From Lunasporangiospora selenospora (taxonomy: Eukaryota > Mortierellomycota > Mortierellomycetes > Mortierellales > Mortierellaceae): a stretch of DNA of 11,116 nucleotides. Both the position numbers and the translations under genes were made by a program. The stretch is taken from contig JAABOA010000643.1 of assembly GCA_015680635.1 (NCBI GenBank), positions 410-11,525 on the forward strand, written 5' to 3'. The first letter of the stretch is position 1. Every line of letters starts with the position of its first letter. Under the pieces are notes generated by a model, which was not told the DNA's origin, did no database searches, and saw nothing but the letters and a program-made list of their open reading frames with translations. This document shows positions 1 through 7,931 of the stretch, in pieces.

Positions 1-1
1 G

Positions 2-2076
2 ACCCAGACCTTCCTTAGCCATGGCCGTGTCAGCAACCTTTCGCGCATCCTCGCCTACTTTCCTTCTTTCTGGGAGCGTTTCGAGGGCGCTCAGACCTGC
101 ATGATGAACGGTCCGGGTCCTATCCCCAAGCCTTGGCGTTGCTACGTCGCCATCATGGTAAGCACACACGTCCCGAGCTAGTCTCTGGTATAATTAGCCC
201 CATGGCAATTGTCCAAAAGGCAACGGGGATGTCTAGACTGAAATTGCCTCACGGACCGCTGGAAATGCGGTGTCTCTCTCTCTCTTTATTTCTCTTTTGG
301 AACAAGGTCCCTTGCGCCTCCTTTTTTTTTTCTAGTTGTTGTTACTGACGTTGCCCACCATGCATGCACATGCATGTGTTGTGCGTGCATTGCTTTTTTG
401 TTGGTGCATTTGCTTAGGCGGCCTCGCAATACAACTGTCAGTACATGGTTTCGATGATGAAGCTGGATTATCTTAACAGCGGCGGCGATCCGACATGGCT
501 CAATGGATTGCAGTACACGACTCAAAAGATTCGCAACCTCGCCAAGCTCAACGGCCTGATGGCCCACCAGCCCTGGCTACTCAAGCCTCGACACATCAAC
601 GAGCTGGTCTCGCGCGATTCAAACCACAACCCCCACAATGTCTGGACCATCAGCGAGCTGGCTCAGGTGATGGTTATTCTTTCAACTATCCACAGCATTA
701 GTATCTTTGTGGCTGCCTGTGGTATTGTGCCCGAGATTGATATGGTCGGTGGCACCTTTGTCGATTTCACAAAGCTTCAGTCGAAACAGTATGGGGGCTC
801 CGCCTCTATCGCCGCCTCCATGATGAGTCCATTCTCGATGCTGCCCTCGCCCAACTCGGATGCTGATGCAACAGAGGTTCCACAGAGCTCCCCCAGCTTG
901 GGATCGTCACCTGACCTCACCAAACCAGACTGCGATTTCGCATGCGACTCGCTCCGATCTCCATTCCTCTATTCTGTGACATTGCCTCCACTCCATGCCT
1001 CAAAGCGCACTTATGACGAAACCACTTCCAAAGCCCACACCGCCGAACTCATCCGACGACTACTTCTCGAGCGGGATGTCTGTGTGGCGGATGGAGACGA
1101 CTTTGATGTCGATCACACTGCTGAAGACGACCCCTGTGGACTAGGACTTCCTCATGGCTATGAGGAAATTCAAGACAGTAAGTCGTGAGAGTGCCCAGTC
1201 ATCTCTAAAGCCCAAAATGAGGATCGCTCTACAAAGAAAAGAGCAAATTCGACTTACACCCCCCTGTTCTCTGATTTTTCCCCTCTATGAATAGCTTTCC
1301 CTGCTCCAGAGCCAAGGATTATCTCCCCATCTTTGTCGACGTCGCTCTCAGATGCAATTGCAGCAGCCACTCAAGAACAGCAACGTACTCAGGAAAAGAA
1401 ATTCCGTCCTGTCCAAGAGGACATGGGACGATTCCTAGATATGAGCTGCCAGATCGAGCCCGCGCTGTTCGACTGCCGATCAATCCAGTACAGTGTCTTC
1501 CGCGTGGACGAATTCAGATGGGAAGACGATGGCGCGGCGCTGCTATCCAAATGCCTGCCCGAACTAAGCGAAAGTCTTCAGGACGAGTTTGCAGAGACCC
1601 TCAATTTTACAGACCTGAGTCTCTTTGACGAAAACGAGGACCAACATGAGGGTGGTGTGGACACGTTTGCATTCCGACAGGCAATCTGGTACTATACTCT
1701 TCGACTGTTTGGACTGGTGTACCAAGACTACAACTATAAGAACATGTCCAAGTTCCTCAACATGACCATGGCGGTTTACGTCCGCAAAGCTTGCCACTGC
1801 ATTACCATGGCCTCCGAGCCACCGCAACCCTCCTTGGACGGCAATGACGGATCAGGTCCACAGTTGTACCTGTCAGATATTAACAAGATTGACAGGAATG
1901 ACTTTGAAAACATGGGCTTTGAACTTCGACAAGAGGAGCGATGCCATATCAACGTAATTGTCATGGAGGCCTGCAAGCAGGCCAAGCTCCTGTATGCGCT
2001 CCGGGCCGTCGATCGGTGGGAGCGTCGTGCTGCGGGTGAGATTGAGGAAGACGAAGGTGAGGACGAGAGATTCTAA
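2..2076 (+). CDS. SESN: Sestrin (PA26 family), 3' part, three exons visible; 5' end outside window
   Basis: Exons read as 2-157, 418-1177 and 1295-2076 (stop TAA); introns 158-417 (GTAAGC..TTAG) and 1178-1294 (GTAAGT..ATAG). The reading frame carries across both junctions. Sestrins are intracellular stress-response proteins; in animals they act on GATOR2/TORC1 and have a peroxidase-like N-terminal domain. Exon 1 ends in the family's GPxPxPWRxYxAIM stretch. Exon 2 opens with the Cys-containing segment (Cys codon 436-438) and the helical GGDPxWLNGL..L..LN.L.AHxPWL region. Its second half is a Ser/Pro/Asp-rich, probably disordered linker ending in GYEEI, like the vertebrate GYEDF. Exon 3 carries the C-terminal domain: GVDT..FRQAIWYY..LFGL.YQDYNY, then the near-terminal LLYALRAVDRW. 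The C-terminal tail is acidic. Family identity is by motif recall; the N-terminus is not visible. Much the strongest call in the window. Confidence 0.93.
158..417 (+). other. First visible sestrin intron, long and low-complexity
   Basis: At 260 nt it is over twice the length of the other introns here. It has a GTAAGC donor and a TTAG acceptor. A CTGAC branch-like site lies at 345-349, rather far from the acceptor. It contains a CT-repeat (about 272-297), a T-run and two TGCATG hexamers (361-366 and 371-376). The phase is 0 on both sides, joining ..AIM to AASQYNCQYM.. . Confidence 0.85.
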
Positions 2077-2800
2077 GGGTCTTTTTTTGTTTTTGTTTCT
2101 AAAGACCACAAAGTCTGAAAGGAGGACTTGTGTCTAATTGAGAGGAGGCTGTGCCTGCTCTTCTGTTCACAAGTTTTTTTCTCGGCTTATCTCGTTTTTT
2201 TCGAGTCCCTCTTTCAGTTCCCTGCTTGCCTTTTGCCATTCATTTCTCTCATCATACATTTATACACCAACCGATTCTACTCCCTTTATTCCCTTCTCTT
2301 TCCTTTTTTTTGTTACGTTTCGTTATTTGTCCCCTTCCGCTACTTGCGCTGATCAAGTGACCTCCGCGATATACTTTATCTTTTTTTCACCTATACATAT
2401 TGCTGCCTCATCTATACCCAGGGACACCATCTCTCTCTCCTCCCTGCTCCCTGTTGCATCTCTCTACCTCGCTCTTTGTCCTTCACTTTCCTATCGTCAT
2501 TTTTTCTCTCTTCGTTCCGCAAATTCAGCTTTGTTTCTTTTTTCCCCTTCCTCTCTTCACAGACTGTTTGGATATACCCACCGACCACAATCATTACGCA
2601 CACACACACGCACAGACTTTGTGCTCGCTTGAGGGTAAATAGGCCTTCCTCTATCCCTCATTTCCACCCCCACCCCCCACCTTTTACCCTCACCAGAATA
2701 CATCTCAGAAAAGAAAATAAAATATTTCAGATAAGGCATTTTTTCTGTATTTGGCTCTGTTTGGGGTTGTATCTCGCGTTGAGTAAATGAGCAGCTCCCT
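2077..2800 (+). other. Sestrin 3' flank: pyrimidine-rich non-coding region
   Basis: This stretch is strongly CT-biased on + from about 2160 to 2700, with many T-runs and CTCTCT blocks and a short CA repeat near 2599-2609. Open frames here are low-complexity Phe/Leu/Ser/Pro strings and are not believable proteins. The first AATAAA downstream of the sestrin stop is at 2716-2721, a candidate poly(A) signal but about 640 nt away, so an earlier non-canonical site is equally possible. Pyrimidine-rich DNA of this kind is also common in fungal promoters, but no gene start follows. Confidence 0.5.
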
Positions 2801-3369
2801 CTTGTATTATTCAATCTCTGCGGGCACCGAATTGTATTGTATTCTCGCTCTATTCTTGGCTCTGGTTCTAACCCCCCCCCCCAGACTCTTGACTTGACAA
2901 ATATTGTTTTATTGTTTTAGAAAGTCAAAGGCTAGGGTCATCAAGAGTCCAGATTGAAAATGACAAGAAACTATAGATGACTTGGAACAGGAGGTAGATC
3001 AAGAACTGCCTTTGAGAAAAGGGATCCAAATCACCAAACCCAAAATCAGATCCAGTCTGCCACTACAAGCAGATTTCGCATCCAAAGACTAGGTTGTCTC
3101 TGACCCTTTATCGGCTATCCCTGGCCAGGGCACCTTTCTTGCCCATGCAGATTTGAAGTCTCCTGACATTAATCAGACTGGTCCATCTGACGAAGACCCT
3201 CGATATTGGGAGCCGCTCTCGCCGCTCTCGGACTCCTAGGACGCCTTTCCCAAACTGTAGAATAGCCTTCTTGACCCTGTATCACTTTTGTCTTTGAGTA
3301 GCCCTAAATCCTCACCCTCCTTTTTTTGATTGTAGGCAACTGTAGGTTGCGAATTTAAAAAAAATAAAA
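2801..3369. other. Intergenic stretch, no gene seen
   Basis: All frames on both strands are interrupted or compositionally odd. It contains a run of 11 C (2872-2882) directly before a small inverted repeat: GACTCTTG at about 2884-2891 faces CAAGAGTC at about 2943-2950. I recognise no RNA gene or transposon end. Confidence 0.5.
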
Positions 3370-3434
3370 GGGGGGGGGGGGCTTTGAGAGAGAGAGGGGG
3401 GAGAAGAGGAGAGGGGGGAGAAGAGGAGAGGGGA
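3370..3434 (+). repeat. G-run cluster: poly-G(12) plus 17-bp tandem repeat
   Basis: Twelve consecutive G (3370-3381) are followed by a purine-only block. Within it the 17-mer AGAGGGGGGAGAAGAGG is present as two perfect adjacent copies (3393-3409, 3410-3426) and a truncated third. The strand therefore carries four G-runs (12, 6, 6 and 4) separated by short purine loops, the pattern expected of a G-quadruplex-prone site. Confidence 0.85.
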
Positions 3435-3441
3435 TGTGGAC

Positions 3442-3504
3442 GCCACCAACCATTTTCATTGGCCACCAACAGTCGCCACCAAATTATTATTTTTTTGCCA
3501 CCAA
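3442..3504 (+). repeat. Four copies of the 8-mer GCCACCAA in 63 bp
   Basis: Exact copies start at 3442, 3462, 3475 and 3497, with unrelated AT-rich DNA between them and unequal spacing (20, 13, 22). The unequal spacing argues against simple slippage. A protein-binding cluster or remnant of an older repeat are both possible. No adjacent gene start supports a promoter role. Confidence 0.7.
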
Positions 3505-3524
3505 ACTCATCCAGGTGCCATTCC

Positions 3525-3870
3525 CATCCAACCTTCTTCGCAAATTGGTCCAACCTTACTCGTCTTGTCATCATGATCATCATTTCTTTTACCAAATGGC
3601 CGTCATTTCATGATCTAAGGACCATTTTTAATCGATCGGGACTAATGATTTGAACTAATTTCATCCTCATCTCATCCGTCGAGGACCAAGGTCAAGGATT
3701 GGATCCCCTCCTCCCCCATTTGGCAAACCCCATCTCTCACTCATCATCATGATCATCATGATCATCGTTTCTAACAGCCAACAATGACCAATTCATGACC
3801 TCTCTCATCCGATTGGGGTCAATGGTCTGAAGGATATGGATCACCATCTCATCGATTGAGGATTCCTTCC
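3525..3870 (+). repeat. Imperfect tandem duplication, period about 177-185 bp
   Basis: Copy A and copy B share ordered blocks: TCATCATGATCATC (3568 and 3753), TTCATGA, an ATCGAT-GGG-CTAATG-TTTGAA block, and CATCTCATC..GAGGA (about 3668 and 3845). The offset drifts from 185 to 177 bp, so small indels have accumulated. A weaker third echo may lie near 3890-3940. The palindromic TGATCA core is repeated several times. No coding content is seen. Confidence 0.6.
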
Positions 3871-3959
3871 ATTCGTCGACTCAACAGTTTGTCATCTCGC
3901 CATCAACATGATCGCATCCCTCGCCTTCTCTTTGATCTCTGCTCATCTTTTCCACTTGT

Positions 3960-4135
3960 TCAAAAGGTAAGTTTTGTACAGAGATCTAAAAGACGCCAAA
4001 ATAAAAATATGGCGAAATTGTATGTTGAATACTGGGAGAGAGAGAGAGAGAGAAAGGCGGTGGGGATGTAAGAGGAATATGAAATATCACCCCACAAGAG
4101 ACATGCAAGTCGCAAAGATCCAAGTTTGCTAGCTA
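3960..4135 (+). other. Short non-coding spacer with (GA)9
   Basis: This lies between the duplication and the integrase relic. It holds an alternating GA tract of nine units at 4036-4053 and no credible open frame. The 5' boundary of the retroelement fragment is not marked by any terminal repeat I can see. Confidence 0.5.
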
Positions 4136-4139
4136 CAGG

Positions 4140-4812
4140 TATAGAACCCATATGTTCATGCCATGCAGGATAAAGGACTCCGTAATGATAGTACCAACAG
4201 CCAAAGAGCAAACGGGTTTCATGGCGTACACTCATGACTCTGGGCATAAACGAGCTAATGCAATGGCAGATGCCTTGCACAAGAGAGGTTCCCAGTGGTT
4301 CAAGATGAAAGAAATTTGCCTGCAATGGGTCCAACAATGCAAGTCGTGGCAGCACTTCAATGCGACCAGGAAAGGCCATCACTTTCCTCGAGCTATTGAT
4401 ACCCCATTGCTTGGTACGAATATAGGCAGACCGATGGCTATTTTACCACAGAGCTCTAGAGGAAACGAGCATATTATTAGTGACAGATGTGTATGCGGTT
4501 CGTGCTCTTGAAAAAAAAATTGCTAGAAAGGACACGCCGCCACAATAGCAAACTCCTTTCTTTGAATCACTGTTTTCAGCTGGCCTCTCCAAAAACTAAC
4601 GGTGTTGAATTTGTCAATTAGATTACCGATGCTCTTACTGACAAGATGTCAATTGGCCACCACGCAAGTACTACATATCGCCCGAGAGCCAACGGATTGG
4701 CATAAAGGAATGCCAGATGCTTTAAAAAGATTTTAAGAAACTGGATTGAAGGCAATGTGCCAGAATAGAGCGTCCAGGTTCCTCTAGTCCAACTACAGTC
4801 GAATATGAAGAC
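4140..4812 (+). mobile_element. Ty3/gypsy-type retrotransposon fragment: decayed integrase
   Basis: The frame from 4152 gives a retroviral-type integrase N-terminal zinc module: HxxxH (codons 28 and 32 from 4152), 30 residues, then Cys63-x2-Trp66, where the final ligand should be Cys. Next comes the LPxSxxGN stretch that leads the catalytic core. Near 4470-4480 the frame shifts by one; the next frame continues ILLVTDVY..RAL to a stop near 4548. From about 4590 the core reappears: NGVEFVN, then stop, then TTYRPRANGLA, stop, and IEGNVPE. All three catalytic acidic positions look lost. This is a dead pol fragment; no LTR, reverse transcriptase or gag is visible. The integrase is expected in the nucleus, inserting element DNA. 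Family placement is by motif recall. Confidence 0.75.
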
Positions 4813-5475
4813 TTTTAGTCTGTATGGCCCATTGCAAGGTCAGATTGTCCTGTGGTATAGTATTCTGCAGATTGAATGGCTTTAAGAATTTACAATCGTA
4901 ACTTGTGTGTAAAAGTATATCCTGTAGACCTTGCACTCTAGTCCTTCCAGCCGATGTCGCTCCATCATTAAACACTTTACATGCTATTTGTCGTTTACAT
5001 TCCAAGACTTTATTGTGAAATGTAAAAGACGAACGACGAGTGGTTGCACATCAAGAGAAGCGCCTTCACTTTTTTCCGAGTAGTGTTGTTGGCGATTTTG
5101 TGTACAGGGCGGCCCGCCTTGACAATGTAGAGTCAATAAAATGGAACCGGTATACACCAGTAGAGTGGCAAAAAAGCGTAAGATTGGACATAGCTGTGAG
5201 CGTCCCTACGACAGCCGGTCGGTCACTCCCAATGCTCTTGGTAGATCAAATCGTCTACTTCCATGGGGAATCCAGCAATCTCCATCGTGATAGAGAATAT
5301 GCCGCTGATATACCAGGAGCTTTGAAGAGAGAAATACAGACACTTTGGAGTGCCTTGAGTGCCTCATATTTTGCCATCTCCTTAAGCTCCTCCTCCTCGT
5401 ATTCTGGGTTTTATTATTGTGAGTTGATTTCTGTTAGCCATCAAGACAGCCAGGAAGCCGTTGGTTCTGTACTCT
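4793..5475. pseudogene. Ambiguous decayed coding stretch (pol tail on + or unknown protein on -)
   Basis: Two readings compete. On +, 5040-5477 is open for 145 codons and contains GDFVYR..KWNRYTP and LLVDQ..LHRD, loosely like the GPY/F module that closes gypsy integrases; it also lies at about the right distance from the integrase core. On -, three coding-like pieces follow one another with stops and shifts: a charged EEEELKEMAKYEALKAL helix (about 5400-5340), a stretch ending TLLGKK (about 5235-5065), and 5005-4793, a 70-codon frame ending SLHIRL. The - reading could be the C-terminal half of the neighbouring XPG-like relic. I cannot decide; neither is an intact gene. Confidence 0.35.
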
Positions 5476-5487
5476 AGAATTTCATTT

Positions 5488-6020
5488 CTAGAGAATGGTC
5501 GTGAAATCCTTGTTACACCATTGTACGAGTAGGTCATCCGTTGTCACCAGAAATCGTAAAATCCTTTGTTCAGTTATCTGAAGGTTAACTTCAGTCTCGC
5601 ATTCAACGATCGTCCGTCCTTCACATCGTAGGATACTAGTAAGCGGTTCACGCACCTCAGGGTCCTAGACGAGGGCCTTGTTGAGCACCTTTCGGCTGTT
5701 GATAAAATGTTGCTTTCTAATGTAGAGTATTTTGTCAATGCCATTGCCCGAGTTTCTTTGTCGCCTCTGGGGTGCTTTTTTTTGCTTCCCTATTTCTGGC
5801 CCGCTGTTGAGATAGAGAACCAAGTTTGAGGGTTCTCCAAGCTGCTCAAATCGCCGTAGAGATGCAGAATGGATGTCTTCCGAGGTAGTGTTATGCTTGT
5901 AGGCGTACCGTATGATTATGAAGATGGCACCTTGAAGATCGATACGAGTCCTGTTTTCTGGTTTGGTTCCATTGCAGGTTGTTGAGGGAGGGGCCATGAA
6001 ACTGGCAGCCCATACTGGAC
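5488..6020 (-). pseudogene. XPG/FEN1-like (PIN-fold) nuclease relic
   Basis: On the minus strand one frame is broken only by a TAG at 5667-5665. It contains, in order: RIDLQGAIF..IRYAY (Asp codon 5940-5938), SNLVLYLNSGPE (5825-5790), RKQHF, then past the stop an LR..GRTIVECETEVNLQI motif and FLVTTDDLL. This order matches the acidic motifs of the XPG/FEN1 superfamily: first Asp, the hydrophobic-Asp-Gly motif, ExE, and D-D. It resembles fungal XPG-domain proteins expanded in some Mucoromycota. The second motif has Asn where Asp is expected (5808-5806). A good-looking acceptor (CTTTCTTTAG) ends at 6021 on this strand, and a GTAAGT donor at 6237-6232 could define an intron, but no start or MGIxGL N-terminus is found. 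Identification rests on motif memory. Confidence 0.5.
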
Positions 6021-7559
6021 CTAAAGAAAGGGTGTGAGTGTCCAGGAAAATATCTGTGGAGTGAAGAGGATCTATTCGATCCGTTATACACTCCAAAGAA
6101 GGTTGGGACGAATTAGGGCGTCCATTGTCCTGAAGTTGACTACAATCATGGGCATCGACGCTCTCAGAACTCTTGCTGGTTGGGGTTTGCGCTGGTCACC
6201 CATAGTCTTTCAGCAATACAGGATCTATGCCACTTACCTCAGATTAGTATACTCGGACGCTTAACAAGCTGTACAAGACACTGGAGACCATGGCGCCTAA
6301 CCAAACAGAATTATTAAGAACCCGCTACTGCAGTCATGCACGGTCTTCCCTGAATTGAGGATGCAGTCAGGGAAAGAGATCGCCAGATGACAAGCGTGCA
6401 GGCCCTTGAATTATGCGAGTGCATTGCAACCCTGCTTGATTGCTTACTATTTTTGTGCTGGCTGCATATCGAAAAGAACCTTTTCCAGCCCTCCTGGACA
6501 GACGCCAGTCAGACTCAACCAGGAAGTTGTCTAGCGAGTCGCTGGTCAATTTGAAATGACATCCTTCACTTTGGTAGCTTCCCCAAAATAGACTAGATGG
6601 ATGAAGTTACGTTGAATCCTCGAGTGGGAGGTCCTGGCACGAAACATTCTGTGATGATAGAGAAGGTCTCTTTGAACAAGGCGGCGCAGCATGGGGCGGC
6701 TTGCCCAGTGAATACAGTTGCAGACCCCTCGTGGTGTGGTTGAGAAGAGGACATGTGAGAAGTTTTGAAGGGGCTGAGTGTCTCGTTCCCCAACGCTGGC
6801 AGGAGAGAGATGCAGGAAGGAGGCTGAGGACGAGAACAACACAAAAAGAAACGAGCATCAATACCGATGGAGAACGATGGCAGACGGGCTATAGAGAGAT
6901 GGCCCTTTCACTCTTGTTGCTCTCGGTAATATCTCTCTTTTTTCATGGTCAAAGACAGTTCGTAGGCAAAGGTCAAGCAGTAGCAGGGCGAGTGCGAACA
7001 AGGTCATTTCTTTGCACCTTGCCCCGAGGTTGTGCTACAGGTGTTGGCACGACAATAGAGAGCTCGAGAGCGAAAGGAAAGAGAGAAGAACGAGAAAAGT
7101 GAGCCGCTTGTAAGGCAAATTGGGTTACACGCCAAATGGGTCATCATACGGAAACATGTGCAGCCGCACCTCCAGAGGTCATAAGCCTTTTGCCTGGGAT
7201 TGCTGTGCCGACTTCTCTTGCTCTCTCGGGGTACCTGTGGGGTTTGGAGGGGCGTGGAACCAAGCGTCGCCCGAGTCATCGGTGCACTGCCCATGGCATA
7301 TGCCTATGAATAGACTGGTGGTAGTCAAAGCTTCTCTTCAGTGCCTGCGCGCCTCCACGGGCATTTTGGCCTTGCGAGGACACTGGGGCGAAAGATATCT
7401 GCCCAAATGGCCATGGATGATTGTGAGTGCGAGTATGGGTCGCGAACACTGCCCCCGTGGGCTTTTTTCGTGGACTTGCACTGTCAACCCTCCTGGTTAT
7501 AGCCCGCAGCCCCATCTCTGTCTGTTTGTCTGTCCTGCCAGAGTGCACGTCCGCCCTTG
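6021..7559. other. Long intergenic region without a supportable gene
   Basis: Several overlapping frames on both strands exceed 60 codons, the longest at 7120-7743 (+; first ATG 7156). They are rich in Cys, Ser, Pro, Arg and Trp, lack recognisable domains, and overlap one another, as expected for chance frames in DNA of this composition. A minus-strand frame at 6858-6607 begins with a signal-peptide-like segment and is discussed as a finding. No transposon ends or RNA genes are recognised. Confidence 0.5.
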
Positions 7560-7931
7560 CCCCTATTCAAGGCAAAAGGCAGCCGCGGGATGGTCTGTTT
7601 TTTGCCTCGCTTCCATTGCAATCCGTCGCTTCCATTGTTTCTTTCTTCATTACGGCTCTTCCCATCGCACATTCACACCCCGCACCAGTTCTTCCATCAT
7701 TTTGGAGCGTTCTCATCCTCCGCACTGCTTCATTGATCCTTAGGGCTCGAATTCACATCAGCATTTTAATATTCACACTGAGCTCCTGGAGCTTGCTCCT
7801 ATTTTCTTGCCTCCCCCCCCCCCTGTCCACTTCACTCAGACCTTGAGGACCCGGAAGTTCTCAACCCTCCACGTCCTCGGTGTCGAAAGGGAGAGCATCC
7901 TTCAAACCCACACCGCGACAAACTACCAACC
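7560..7931 (+). promoter_or_regulatory. Probable promoter and 5' leader of the downstream membrane-protein gene
   Basis: The stretch is pyrimidine-rich, with a run of 11 C at 7813-7823 and an AT-rich TTTAATATT about 160 nt before the ATG that could serve as a TATA-like element. The leader ends in a clean start context: A at -3 and G at +4 around ATG 7932, with no ATG in the last 100 nt before it. The transcription start is not determinable from sequence alone. Confidence 0.4.

Noticed and set aside
286-567. Minus-strand frame over the first sestrin intron and exon 2
   Set aside because: It is antisense to a clearly coding exon and has no recognisable content.
2138-2632. Long frames in the pyrimidine-rich region, up to 164 codons
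   Set aside because: They are low-complexity Phe/Leu/Ser/Pro strings produced by CT bias, with no domain and no believable start.
3236-3653. Frames of 119 codons (-) and 89 codons (+) across the G-run and 8-mer region
   Set aside because: Their sequence is dictated by the repeats (poly-Pro or Arg/Glu/Gly strings) rather than by a protein.
3960-4382. 140-codon minus-strand frame over the integrase relic
   Set aside because: It is the antisense shadow of the integrase zinc module, which is recognisable on +.
6148-6264. MGIDALRTLAGWG on the plus strand, resembling the MGIxGL start of XPG nucleases
   Set aside because: It is on the opposite strand to the XPG-like relic, and the following residues do not continue the family pattern. 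The resemblance is short.
7120-7743. A 207-codon open frame on +
   Set aside because: It has no ATG at its start, Cys/Pro/Ser/Trp-rich composition, no domain, and overlapping frames on both strands. It reads like chance.
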